From Arthrobacter sp. Soil736 (lineage in GTDB: Bacteria; Actinomycetota; Actinomycetes; Actinomycetales; Micrococcaceae), in the NCBI RefSeq assembly GCF_001428005.1, contig NZ_LMSB01000045.1:208229-272228 (forward strand): DNA of 64,000 bases, in the 5' to 3' direction. This document shows positions 8,886-19,230 of the stretch, piece after piece (the first letter of the stretch is position 1; every line of letters begins with the position of its first letter). The notes below the pieces were generated by a model. It worked only from the letters and a program-made list of their open reading frames with translations. It ran no database searches and was not told where the DNA came from. The translations under genes were made by a program, and so were the position numbers.

Positions 8886-9872
8886 TTGGAAACCACCCTC
8901 ACAGTCCCGGCCGAGTCTGCCGCCGGCGCGCCGGCAGTCCCGGCCGGGCAGCTGGTGACCGTACAGGTTCCGGCCACCAGCGCCAACCTGGGCCCCGGGT
9001 ACGACAGCCTGGGGCTGGCCCTGTCGCTGCACGACACCCTTACGGTGGAAACGCTGGCCGGCGGCCAGCTTGAGTTCGAGCTCAGCGGCGAAGGCGCGGA
9101 AACGCTGCCCCGCGACGCCAGCCACCTTGTGGTCAAGGCCATCACCGAGGCCCTGCATCGCCTGGGGTACCGGCATGACGGCCTCAGGATCACGGCAGAC
9201 AACGTCAACCCGCACGGCCGCGGCCTGGGTTCCTCGGCGTCTGCCGTCGTCGCAGCTGTCACCGCGGCGAATGCGCTGGTTCCGGAGCAGTCGCGCCGTG
9301 GCAAGGACTGGATCCTGCAGCTGACCAGCGAGATGGAGGGCCACCCGGACAACGTCGCTCCCGCCATTTACGGCGGCCTGGCGCTGTCCTGGCAGGACAG
9401 TGACCAGTACAGCAGCACGTGCGCCACGGTGGATGAAGCAGTCATTCCGATCGTGGCCGTTCCGGACTTTGAACTGTCCACGGAAGCAGCGCGCGCATTG
9501 CTTCCGGCGTCGATCGGTCACCACGCCGCCGCCATGAATGCCGGCCGGGCGGCGCTGTTGATCCACGCGCTGACGCAAAAGCCGGAATTCCTCCTCGCCG
9601 GCACCGAAGACTACCTCCACCAGAGCTACCGCGCGGAGGCCATGCGGCCCAGCGCAGCCCTGATCAAGGCCCTCCGCGGAGCAAGGCACGCAGCCGTTGT
9701 GTCCGGGGCGGGACCCACCGTCCTGGTCCTGGCGAACGGCGAAGCGGAGGCCGCGGCCGTCCTTGAGTTCATCGACGTGTTTACCGCCGCGAACACGCCC
9801 GACATCAACTGGCGTGTGATGAAGCTGGCAGTGGACGTTGAAGGTGCTAAAGTGGGAGTGCACCGGCGGTAA
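8886..9872 (+). CDS. thrB: homoserine kinase
   Basis: A GHMP-family kinase of 328 residues that phosphorylates homoserine for threonine synthase. The ATP-binding motif is GLGSSAS at residues 113-119, preceded by PATSANLGPGYD (29-40) and followed by the C-terminal VSGAGPTVLVL. The best start is TTG at 8886, two bases past the thrC stop and with GGAAG upstream. The open frame runs further up into thrC, but that extension is arginine-rich and unlike the family. It closes the argS-thrB operon. Confidence 0.95.
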   Translation: METTLTVPAESAAGAPAVPAGQLVTVQVPATSANLGPGYDSLGLALSLHDTLTVETLAGGQLEFELSGEGAETLPRDASHLVVKAITEALHRLGYRHDGLRITADNVNPHGRGLGSSASAVVAAVTAANALVPEQSRRGKDWILQLTSEMEGHPDNVAPAIYGGLALSWQDSDQYSSTCATVDEAVIPIVAVPDFELSTEAARALLPASIGHHAAAMNAGRAALLIHALTQKPEFLLAGTEDYLHQSYRAEAMRPSAALIKALRGARHAAVVSGAGPTVLVLANGEAEAAAVLEFIDVFTAANTPDINWRVMKLAVDVEGAKVGVHRR

Positions 9873-10273
9873 TCCCGCAGTCAGTCAACGCAGTTTATGC
9901 AGTTAGACGGCGACTCTGTAGTCGAGAGGCCCTGCAGTCAAGAGACCGTGCAGTCAAAGACCCTGAAAATGGCCGTGTTGCCTATCTGGTCCGCAACTGT
10001 TTCGATCTGCTGTTGCTTCGATCTCTTATTGCGCAATATTTTCGGTGCCACCTGCTTGGCCTGACGCAGGAACTTACAGAAACGTTCTGTTCCCTGAAGT
10101 GTCAGTCCGCCGCTCCTCCATTATTCGGAGCGTTGAAGGTGATCAGTATCCGGCCCTGCCGCGAATTCCATCCGGCAAGGCCGAAATCCCGGCTGCAGAT
10201 CTGAACTGCAGCCCAGATCAAATCATCGCGTCCAGCTCCTAGTCTGGACGCCGTCGAGGGGGAAGGATCCTTC
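9873..10273 (+). promoter_or_regulatory. 401-nt region between thrB and rho, likely the rho leader
   Basis: No convincing gene is present. The first 90 nt hold several irregular copies of GCAGT(CA) and a short hairpin CGACT-CTGT-AGTCG. The rest is lower in GC than the flanking genes and includes pyrimidine-rich stretches. rho genes are often autoregulated through long leaders, so this is a reasonable place for the rho promoter and an attenuation region. I could not pick a firm promoter or a terminator for thrB. Confidence 0.35.
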
Positions 10274-12388
<2,115 letters not shown>

Positions 12389-12443
12389 CTGAGTTCAGGG
12401 GCGGGGTGCGGTTACCTCGCGTGGTTCGCCGCGCGGGTTTTCC

Positions 12444-12505
12444 GCCCCCGCCCCTTCGCGTTGTGGGGCCGCCGGGCATTTTTGCCGGCCCCGCCCCTTC
12501 GCGTT
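12444..12505 (+). repeat. direct repeat within the rho-prfA spacer
   Basis: The string CCCCGCCCCTTCGCGTTG occurs twice, at about 12445-12462 and about 12488-12505. The second copy runs straight into the large hairpin at 12501-12539. The duplication suggests the element was built by copying rather than being plain spacer. Confidence 0.6.
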
Positions 12506-12582
12506 GCTGCTGACGTACTGCGTACGTCAGCAGCAACGCTCCGACAGGCCCGATGCCACTCCCTGGCCGGCAAAAATACCCG
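12473..12582. repeat. nested palindromic element between rho and prfA
   Basis: The outer arms, 12473-12490 and 12565-12582, are inverted copies with one mismatch (CGGGCATTTTTGCCGG against CGGGTATTTTTGCCGG). Inside, 12501-12518 and 12522-12539 form a perfect 18-bp stem with a 3-nt loop, left arm GCGTTGCTGCTGACGTAC. There is no U-run after the inner stem, so it is not a classic intrinsic terminator. It looks like an extragenic palindrome of the REP or MITE sort, or a structured roadblock after rho. The sequence structure is certain; the role is not known. Confidence 0.75.
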
Positions 12583-12656
12583 ACGGCGGTCGCCCCCGTC
12601 ACCTACCGCTGTGAGCATCACTAAACTTATACACACAGCGTTGAAAGGTTTTGAAA

Positions 12657-13730
12657 ATGTTTGAGTCCGTACAGGGCCTGCTTGATGAGCATGATGCTAT
12701 CCAGGCCCAGCTTGGGGATCCGGCTGTTTATGCTGACCAGCGGCTGGCGCGCAAGCTCGGGCGGCGGTCTGCCCAGCTGAACGGCATCGTGGAGGCGTAC
12801 CACAAGTGGCATGCGATTGAGGATGATCTCGCAGCCGCGAAGGAGATGGCTGCCGAGGATCCCGAGTTCGCTGCCGAGGTGCCCGAGCTCGAGGCTGCCC
12901 TGGAAATGGCGGCTGCCAAGCTGCGCCGGCTGCTCATTCCGCGGGACCCGGACGATGCCCGCAATGTGATCCTTGAAGTCAAGGGCGGTGAAGGCGGCGA
13001 CGAAGCTGCCCTGTTCGCCGGCGATCTCCTCCGCATGTACACCCGCTATGCGGAATCGCGCGGGTGGAAGACCGAACTCATTTCCGCCACGGAGTCGGAT
13101 CTGGGCGGCTACAAGGACGTCCAGATGGCCGTCAAGGGAAGCTCGAACGATCCGGCCGAGGGCGTCTACGCGCGGCTGAAGTTCGAGGGCGGCGTGCACC
13201 GTGTGCAGCGCGTTCCCGTCACCGAGTCGCAGGGGCGCATCCACACCTCGGCTGCCGGCGTTCTGGTGCTGCCTGAAGTGGACGAGCCCGAAGAGCTCGA
13301 AATCAACCAAAACGACCTCAAGATCGACGTCTACCGGTCCTCGGGCCCGGGGGGCCAGTCGGTGAACACGACCGACTCCGCCGTGCGCATCACGCACCTT
13401 CCCACCGGCATCGTGGTGGCCATGCAGAACGAAAAGTCCCAGCTGCAGAACCGCGAAGCGGGCATGCGCGTTCTCCGCGCCCGCATCCTGGCCCACCAGC
13501 AGGAGCAGATCGACGCCGAGAACTCCGCGCAGCGCAAGTCCCAGATCCGCACCATGGACCGCTCGGAACGGATCCGCACGTACAACTACCCGGAAAACCG
13601 GATTGCGGACCACCGCACCGGATACAAGGCCTACAACCTGGACCAGGTCATGAACGGCGACCTCGAGCCGGTCATCCAGTCGGCCATCGAGATGGACGAG
13701 CAGGCACGCCTGGACGCCATCGGCGACTAG
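12657..13730 (+). CDS. prfA: peptide chain release factor 1
   Basis: A 357-residue class I release factor that reads UAA and UAG and frees the peptide from the ribosome. The catalytic GGQ motif lies in SGPGGQSVNT near residue 231, and the glutamine there is the target of PrmC, which is encoded next. The preferred start is the ATG at 12657, 8 nt after GAAAGG; the in-frame TTG 6 nt earlier sits too close to that site. The helical N-terminal domain and the C-terminal extension after NYPENRIADHRTGY are normal. Confidence 0.96.
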   Translation: MFESVQGLLDEHDAIQAQLGDPAVYADQRLARKLGRRSAQLNGIVEAYHKWHAIEDDLAAAKEMAAEDPEFAAEVPELEAALEMAAAKLRRLLIPRDPDDARNVILEVKGGEGGDEAALFAGDLLRMYTRYAESRGWKTELISATESDLGGYKDVQMAVKGSSNDPAEGVYARLKFEGGVHRVQRVPVTESQGRIHTSAAGVLVLPEVDEPEELEINQNDLKIDVYRSSGPGGQSVNTTDSAVRITHLPTGIVVAMQNEKSQLQNREAGMRVLRARILAHQQEQIDAENSAQRKSQIRTMDRSERIRTYNYPENRIADHRTGYKAYNLDQVMNGDLEPVIQSAIEMDEQARLDAIGD

Positions 13731-13751
13731 CCGGGAAGCGCTGAAAACCCC

Positions 13752-14651
13752 ATGACGCCCGAGAACATGACGGCCGGTACCGGCCAGTCCCTGGCCGATG
13801 CCGTCAGCGAGGCCACGGCGATTCTTGCCGATGCCGGCGTTCCCAGCCCGAGGGTCGATGCCGAACTGCTGGCCGACCACCTGCTGGGCGTCGGGCTCGG
13901 GCGGCTTCGCGCCATGCTGCTGGGCGGTGCCCCGGCGCCGGCAGGCTATGCGGAACTGGTGGCCGAACGGGCCAGGCGCATTCCGCTGCAGCACATCACC
14001 GGCGTCGCGCATTTCCGCTACCTTCAACTTGCGGTGGGTCCCGGCGTCTTCATTCCCCGCCCCGAAACAGAGTCGGTGGTCCAACTGGTCATCGACCGGC
14101 TCCGGGAACTTCTCCGCGCCGGCGTGGCCCGGCCCAAGGTGGTGGATCTCGGCACCGGATCCGGGGCCATCGCCGGGTCAGTGGCGCACGAAGTCCCCGA
14201 AGCCGCAGTCCATGCGGTGGAGTACAGCGAATTTGCGCATGCCTGGGCCGCGAAAAACCTGCAGCCACTGGGCGTCACCCTCGTCCGGGGGGACCTGCGG
14301 GACGCGCTGCCGGACCTCAACGGAACATTCGACGTCGTCGTGTCCAACCCGCCGTACATCCCCGCCGAGGCAATTCCGAACGAGCCGGAAGTGGCGCTCC
14401 ACGATCCTCCTGAGGCGCTGTACGGCGGCGGAGCCGACGGCATGGAACTTCCGACGGCGGCCGCGGCCTCCGCTGCCAGGCTGCTGGTTCCGGGCGGCTA
14501 CTTCGTGATGGAGCACGCGGAAGTCCAGGCTGCCTGGATTTCCGCCATGCTGGCCGGAACTGGACAGTGGTCCCACGTGACCACGCACCTTGACCTCAAC
14601 GGCAAGGAACGGGCCACCAGCGCCGTCCTTGCCTCACCGCCCGCGCAGTAA
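13752..14651 (+). CDS. prmC: release factor glutamine N5-methyltransferase
   Basis: A 299-residue SAM-dependent enzyme that methylates the GGQ glutamine of release factors. The SAM-binding loop reads VVDLGTGSGAIAGS and the catalytic NPPY motif is in SNPPYIP near residue 199. An N-terminal helical substrate-binding domain precedes them. It follows prfA by 21 nt, the usual pairing. Two in-frame ATG codons (13752 and 13767) are possible starts; neither has a strong ribosome site. Confidence 0.94.
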   Translation: MTPENMTAGTGQSLADAVSEATAILADAGVPSPRVDAELLADHLLGVGLGRLRAMLLGGAPAPAGYAELVAERARRIPLQHITGVAHFRYLQLAVGPGVFIPRPETESVVQLVIDRLRELLRAGVARPKVVDLGTGSGAIAGSVAHEVPEAAVHAVEYSEFAHAWAAKNLQPLGVTLVRGDLRDALPDLNGTFDVVVSNPPYIPAEAIPNEPEVALHDPPEALYGGGADGMELPTAAAASAARLLVPGGYFVMEHAEVQAAWISAMLAGTGQWSHVTTHLDLNGKERATSAVLASPPAQ

Positions 14652-14666
14652 TGAAAGAATGAGGCA

Positions 14667-15479
14667 GTGACCACTACGTATAACTGCACCGCCGATGACG
14701 AGCGCACCGCAGGACTGGCCCACGCACGGCGTGCCATCCTTGAGAAGAAGTGCGTGGTCTTCCCCACGGATACCGTCTACGGGATTGCAGCCGACGCATT
14801 TTCGCCGCAGGCCGTCACCATGCTGCTGGTTTCCAAGGGCCGCGGCCGGAACATGCCCCCTCCGGTGCTGATCCCGCGCCTCAACGCCCTCGACGGCTTG
14901 GCGACTGACGTATCTGCCGATGCACGCCTGCTCGCCGAGGCCTTCTGGCCCGGGGGCCTGACGCTCATTTTCCACGCCCAGCCTTCCCTTGACTGGGATC
15001 TGGGAGAGACGAAGGGCACCGTAGCCCTCAGGATTCCGGCGGATGAAGTGGCTCAGGATCTCCTCACCCTGACCGGGCCGCTGGCTGTGTCGTCAGCCAA
15101 CAGGACCGGGCAGGCTCCGGCCCAGACCGCGTTCGAGGCCCGCTCCCAGCTGGCGGAATCCGTGGAAGTCTACCTCGAGGGCGGCTTCCGCCCGGTGGAA
15201 GGAACCGATGCCCTGCCCTCCACGATTGTGGACGCGACATCATTGCCACTGCGCGTCGTCCGCGAGGGAGCAGTGAGCCTTGAACGGCTGCGGGAAGTCG
15301 TCCCCGGGGTGCTCGACCTCCAGGGCAACGCGCCGGAGCCGCCCGGCGCTGCCGATATTGAAGGCGCTGCAGAATCCGAAGACGCTGAGGTCGCGGCAGT
15401 AACTGGGGACGCTGCCGGGGCCGGCGAGGATCCGGCGGACCGTCCCGGGGCCGGCGACAAAGTGTCCGGCACGGAATGA
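14667..15479 (+). CDS. L-threonylcarbamoyladenylate synthase (Sua5/YrdC/TsaC)
   Basis: A 270-residue protein that makes threonylcarbamoyl-AMP from threonine, bicarbonate and ATP, the first step of the t6A37 modification of tRNAs reading ANN codons. The YrdC fold covers about 1-205, with FPTDTVYGIAADAF near residue 32 and the SSANRTGQ motif near 145. Residues about 210-270 are an acidic, Ala/Gly-rich tail rather than the usual Sua5 domain. The start is GTG, with GAGG upstream. Its last 4 nt overlap the next gene. Confidence 0.92.
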   Translation: MTTTYNCTADDERTAGLAHARRAILEKKCVVFPTDTVYGIAADAFSPQAVTMLLVSKGRGRNMPPPVLIPRLNALDGLATDVSADARLLAEAFWPGGLTLIFHAQPSLDWDLGETKGTVALRIPADEVAQDLLTLTGPLAVSSANRTGQAPAQTAFEARSQLAESVEVYLEGGFRPVEGTDALPSTIVDATSLPLRVVREGAVSLERLREVVPGVLDLQGNAPEPPGAADIEGAAESEDAEVAAVTGDAAGAGEDPADRPGAGDKVSGTE

Positions 15480-16234
15480 CGCTGCAGCGGCAACCCATCC
15501 CCGTCCTCGGTGTGGACGCCACACCGCTGGACGTCGCCGGACTCACGGAAGTCCTCGACAAGTTCGTGGCAGACGGAACCACCCGGACCGTCGTCGGGCA
15601 CAACCTCCACAGCGTGACGCTCTTCCATTCCGAACCGGAATTCCGGACGTTTTACGAGAACAGCGACGTCGTGCTGATCGACGGCGCGCCTGTCCTGTGG
15701 CTCTGGGGGAGGGGACGGAAGCGGTCCGGACCCGTCATGGACTACCGGCTGGGGTCGACTGACTGGATCCCCGCGCTGGGCCAGGTCAGCGGCCTGAAAA
15801 GCATCGCCGTCGTCGGGGCCGGCCCCGTGGCCAACGCCAGGGCCGTCGCCAAGCTGAAGGCTATTGCGCCTGGGGCGTCAGTCTCCGGCATGCCGGGGGA
15901 GGGCTGGGACGAGGAACTCGAGGAAGAGGTGACCGCCTGGCTGGCCGAGCAGCGTCCGCAGCTGGTGCTCATCGGACTGGGGATGCCCTTGCAGGAAAAG
16001 GTGCTGCGGCGCCGCCTCGAATCCCTTCCTCCCGCGGTCTACTGCGCAGTTGGAGGTGCCATCGAGCAGATTGCCGGAATCCAGAAGCTGGCGCCGCGCT
16101 GGCTGGGCCGCCTCGGCCTGGAGTGGGGCTGGCGGCTCCTGCTGCATCCGCGGCGCGTGGCCTACCGCGTGTTCGGCGAGCCCTGGGTACTGGTCGGGCT
16201 CCTGGTCCGGCGCCGGCTACGCGGGCAGGGCTAG
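15476..16234 (+). CDS. WecG/TagA/CpsF family glycosyltransferase
   Basis: A 252-residue enzyme of the family that adds N-acetylmannosamine or a similar sugar to polyprenyl-diphospho-GlcNAc, the second step of many teichoic acid and surface polysaccharide pathways. Motifs are NLHSVTLF, DGAPVLWLW, GLGMPLQEKVL and a C-terminal APRWLGRLGLEWGWRLL. It overlaps the upstream synthase gene by ATGA, so it is co-translated with it. A WecA/TagO-type enzyme lies at 17538-18650 and would supply its acceptor. The family is clear; the exact sugar is not. Confidence 0.88.
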   Translation: MTLQRQPIPVLGVDATPLDVAGLTEVLDKFVADGTTRTVVGHNLHSVTLFHSEPEFRTFYENSDVVLIDGAPVLWLWGRGRKRSGPVMDYRLGSTDWIPALGQVSGLKSIAVVGAGPVANARAVAKLKAIAPGASVSGMPGEGWDEELEEEVTAWLAEQRPQLVLIGLGMPLQEKVLRRRLESLPPAVYCAVGGAIEQIAGIQKLAPRWLGRLGLEWGWRLLLHPRRVAYRVFGEPWVLVGLLVRRRLRGQG

Positions 16235-16284
16235 CTGCGAAGTGTGCCGGGCGCCGGCAAGCCTGCCGGGCGCCCGCGCCAAGG

Positions 16285-17181
16285 CTAGAACTTCTGGTCT
16301 TTCAGGGGACCAAAACCCTTGCCGCGGAGTCCTGCCGAGAATGCCCTGAACCAGTCGGCCAGGCCGCGGAAATCGCCGCGTCGCAGGAAATAGCCGAGGT
16401 AGCCGCCGACGTCGGCAACCAATGACTTGACGCGGAAGTGGCGGCGGATCAGATAGCCGCGGTTGCGGTAGTAGTAATAGCGCTTGAACGCGGTCTCGGG
16501 GACGATGACGTGCCACCGGGCGCCAAAGACGTGCTTGGTTTCGGAGAACGCGTGCGGATGCGTAATGGCTGCCGTCGTGACCGTGCCGAAGCGGACGCCC
16601 GCCTTTCGCAGCCTGATGGTGAAGTCCACCTCGTCGCCCCGGATGAAGAGGCGCATGTCAGGCAGGCCAACCTTGAAGAAAACATCGGAGCGGATCAACG
16701 CGCCGTTGAAGAAGTGGCCGTCGTTCGGAAGGAACCCCACCTTCTCCAGCGCGCCTCGGTCGTGGGTCACTTTGCCGTCCAGGCGGAAGAAAAAGGAGAG
16801 CCTGTCAGGGTGGCCCGGCGCCACCACGAGCGGGACCACCGCCTCCAGGTCCCGCGCCTCCGCCTCGCGGATCAGGGTGGCGAGGCATTCGGGGTCTGCC
16901 GGCTCGGCGTCGTCGTCCATCATCCAGATCCAGTCAGCGCCGCTTGCCACCGCCTTAAGGACCGCCAGGGAAAATCCGCCGGCCCCGCCCAGGTTGGCTT
17001 CCGAGCGGATGTAGTCCACATTTTCATGCTGTCCGGCAACGTCTGTGGCCGGCATGGTGCCGCTGTCAACGAGGCAAATGGACGCCACCGGTGCTGTCTG
17101 GCCATTGATGGCTTTGAGGAGGACGGCGAGCTCACGGGGACGGTCAAACGTCACGGCAGCAACTGCGACCGACACTGGCAT
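16285..17181 (-). CDS. family 2 glycosyltransferase
   Basis: A 298-residue GT-A fold enzyme. The N-terminal VAVAAVTFDRPRELAVLLK starts the nucleotide-sugar domain, and the metal-binding motif is MMDDDAEP (about 91-98). IRGDEVDFTIRLRKAG near 190 is a typical acceptor and base region, as in rhamnosyl- and galactofuranosyl-transferases. The C-terminus is basic and aromatic, suited to membrane association. It points leftward against its neighbours, between WecG and WecA, so it probably acts on the same wall polymer. The sugar donor is unknown. Start ATG with AAGGAA upstream. Confidence 0.85.
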   Translation of the reverse strand: MPVSVAVAAVTFDRPRELAVLLKAINGQTAPVASICLVDSGTMPATDVAGQHENVDYIRSEANLGGAGGFSLAVLKAVASGADWIWMMDDDAEPADPECLATLIREAEARDLEAVVPLVVAPGHPDRLSFFFRLDGKVTHDRGALEKVGFLPNDGHFFNGALIRSDVFFKVGLPDMRLFIRGDEVDFTIRLRKAGVRFGTVTTAAITHPHAFSETKHVFGARWHVIVPETAFKRYYYYRNRGYLIRRHFRVKSLVADVGGYLGYFLRRGDFRGLADWFRAFSAGLRGKGFGPLKDQKF

Positions 17182-17537
17182 TGCGGGTTCCTTTCAGCAC
17201 AGCCGTCGGCAATTTCCCGCCGGCATGAGGCCGTGTGACGCGAAGCCATGGAGCCGTTGGCGTTAGTATCTTGACTAGAGTCCACTGTAATACAGCCCCG
17301 TCAGGCACTATGCACTGCCTGTCTGTGCGCATGGCGACGGAGAAGTTTCATTTATTGCACGTCAGATCCACAGTTATTGAGCCCCCACAGTCCCCCAAAC
17401 ATCATGGCGCATCTGCGCCGCCCTGAAGACCGGTGCGATGCCGCCATACGGCGGGTCGCTTCGCGCGTCTCCGGGTCACACAGTGCCCGACAGCAGAACG
17501 CCGGAGGGCAGCGGGTCAGCGGAGCGGGTGACGCGCC
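17182..17537. other. 356-nt divergent intergenic region
   Basis: No gene is evident. It must hold the promoters of the leftward glycosyltransferase and of the rightward wecA-like gene. AT-richer stretches near 17262-17295 (TTAGTATCTTGACTAGAG) and 17350-17380 are the likely promoter areas, but no well-spaced pair stands out. A small palindrome GGCGCA-TC-TGCGCC lies at about 17407-17420. Confidence 0.4.
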
Positions 17538-18650
17538 GTGATCATGTACCTGCTCATGATGCTGACCGCAGCCTTTGTCTCGTATGCAGCAACCTGGGGC
17601 GCGCGCCTGATAGGCAACAGGCTTGAGCTGTTCGCCCCCATCCGCAGCCGTGACATGCATTCGAGCCCGGTGTCGCGGCTCGGCGGCCTGGGGATCTTCG
17701 CCGGAGTGCTGGTGGCACTGGTCGTCGCGAACCAGTCTTTTTTCGTCAAGGACATCTTCCACGGCAATGCAGCCCCCTGGGGCGTGCTGGCAGGGGCAGC
17801 CGTCATTGTGCTCGTTGGCGTTGCGGACGATCTCCTGGATCTGCGCTGGTGGGTCAAACTCATCGGACAGAGCCTCGCCGCCCTTGTGGTGGCTGTGTGG
17901 GGCGTCCGGATGACCATCATTCCGTTCGTTCCCGAGCCCATCCGCTTCGACTCGGACCCTGTTAGCGTCCTCGTCACCGCCGGTCTTATTGTGACCACGA
18001 TGAATGCCTTCAACTTCATCGACGGACTGGACGGGCTGGCTGCCGGCGTGGCGATCATCGGCGGCTCGGCCTTCTTCCTGACCGCGTACTGGGTGCACCG
18101 GAACGCGCCGCTGCTTGACCGCTCAGATCTTGCCACGCTCCTGACAGCGGTGCTCGTGGGCAGCTGCCTGGGGTTCCTGCCGCACAACTGGTTTCCCTCG
18201 AAGATCTTCATGGGGGATTCCGGGGCGATGCTGATCGGCCTGCTGATGGCATCGGCGGGCGTCGTGTCGACGGGCCAAATCAGCTCGGGGCTCTATGACC
18301 GCGTGAACGGTATCCCCACGATCATCCCCATCCTGCTTCCCTTCGCCGTGCTCTTCCTCCCGCTGCTGGACCTCGGCCTTGCGGTGGTCCGGCGCACTGC
18401 CGTCGGCCGCTCGCCCTGGTCCGCCGACCGCGGCCACCTGCACCACAAGTTGATGGACATCGGGTACTCCCACCGCACGGCCGTGATGCTGATGTACATG
18501 TGGACCGCAGTACTTTCGTTCGGCGGACTCGCCTTCGCTGTCTACCCCTGGCAGGTGGTTCTCGCGATGGACATCGCGGCCACCCTCGTGATGGGGCTCA
18601 TCACGGCGTGGCCTTATCTCAGCCGCCGGAGCGTGGAAACGCCGGAATAG
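17538..18650 (+). CDS. WecA/TagO-type polyprenyl-phosphate GlcNAc-1-phosphate transferase
   Basis: A 370-residue integral membrane enzyme of the MraY/WecA family with about 10-11 hydrophobic segments. It moves a sugar-1-phosphate from a UDP-sugar to decaprenyl or undecaprenyl phosphate. Signature stretches are VADDLLDLRWW (the aspartate pair near residue 95), NAFNFIDGLDGLAAG (about 156-170), FMGDSGAMLIGL (about 224) and the HLHHKLMDIGYSHR loop near 300. GTG at 17538 is preferred over ATG two codons on, because GGAGCGGG sits about 10 nt before it. It lies just before the ATP synthase operon, as rfe does in mycobacteria. Confidence 0.92.
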   Translation: MIMYLLMMLTAAFVSYAATWGARLIGNRLELFAPIRSRDMHSSPVSRLGGLGIFAGVLVALVVANQSFFVKDIFHGNAAPWGVLAGAAVIVLVGVADDLLDLRWWVKLIGQSLAALVVAVWGVRMTIIPFVPEPIRFDSDPVSVLVTAGLIVTTMNAFNFIDGLDGLAAGVAIIGGSAFFLTAYWVHRNAPLLDRSDLATLLTAVLVGSCLGFLPHNWFPSKIFMGDSGAMLIGLLMASAGVVSTGQISSGLYDRVNGIPTIIPILLPFAVLFLPLLDLGLAVVRRTAVGRSPWSADRGHLHHKLMDIGYSHRTAVMLMYMWTAVLSFGGLAFAVYPWQVVLAMDIAATLVMGLITAWPYLSRRSVETPE

Positions 18651-18657
18651 CCCCGGC

Positions 18658-18687
18658 TTTCCCGATTATTTCTATCTCGTGTAGAAT
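18658..18687 (+). promoter_or_regulatory. candidate promoter of the ATP synthase operon
   Basis: TAGAAT (18682-18687) is a good -10 box, and TTTCCC 18 nt upstream is a weak -35. It lies 58 nt before the first atp gene in an AT-richer gap after wecA. Pattern match only. Confidence 0.4.
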
Positions 18688-18744
18688 TCAGGGGCAGGTC
18701 TTTCCTGCGACACTCCACCCCCTGGCCCCGAAGATTGGGTTCGC

Positions 18745-19230
18745 ATGACCTCCAACGCCGAGCCCGGACCAGCGTCCGGCAAAGGATCCGTTGGCGTCTC
18801 CGGCCCCACCCGGTCTCTGTGGCTGGGCCTGTTGGGAATCAGCTCCGCAGTCTCCGCTGCCGCCCTTGTCCTTGCGGGCATTGTGGCAGTAACCCTGAAT
18901 GGCTGGACCGGACTGCTTTCGAGCAGCTTCGGCGGGCTGCTGGTCATGGCTTTCTTTGCCATCAGCCTCTTGATCGGCCATTTCGTCGGCCGGAACAACC
19001 CGTCCGGCGCCATAGGCCTGTTCGTGGCAACCTACTTCGTCAAGGTCATCGGCTTCGCGGTGGTCCTTTTTGCGATTGGTGCGCCCGAGTGGCTGCATGG
19101 GCGCTGGTTCCTTATCGGAGCGGTCGTCGCTGTGGTGACCTGGCAGGCGGCTGAAATCTACGGTTTCAGCAAGGCCCGGCTACAGATCTACAACGACCCC
19201 GAACCAAACAAGGGCAACACCGATGTCTAA
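18745..19230 (+). CDS. AtpI-like membrane protein at the head of the ATP synthase operon
   Basis: A 161-residue protein with four hydrophobic segments (about 25-48, 53-74, 86-106, 116-135) and polar ends. Small membrane proteins of this kind precede atpB in Actinobacteria and are called ATP synthase protein I; they are thought to help c-ring assembly. Its 3' end overlaps the next gene by 8 nt, which supports membership of the operon. The sequence alone is not diagnostic, so position carries much of the call. Confidence 0.7.
   Translation: MTSNAEPGPASGKGSVGVSGPTRSLWLGLLGISSAVSAAALVLAGIVAVTLNGWTGLLSSSFGGLLVMAFFAISLLIGHFVGRNNPSGAIGLFVATYFVKVIGFAVVLFAIGAPEWLHGRWFLIGAVVAVVTWQAAEIYGFSKARLQIYNDPEPNKGNTDV

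Noticed and set aside
12501..12539. Intrinsic terminator of rho
   Set aside because: The stem is strong but no U-run follows, and its place in a larger nested repeat suggests something else. A terminator role is not excluded.
12461..12664. 67-codon frame between rho and prfA as a possible L31 gene
   Set aside because: It lacks the L31 sequence pattern and crosses the palindromic element.
12627..14084. 485-codon open frame antisense to prfA and prmC
   Set aside because: Both real genes have intact motifs (GGQ and NPPY); the antisense frame has none.
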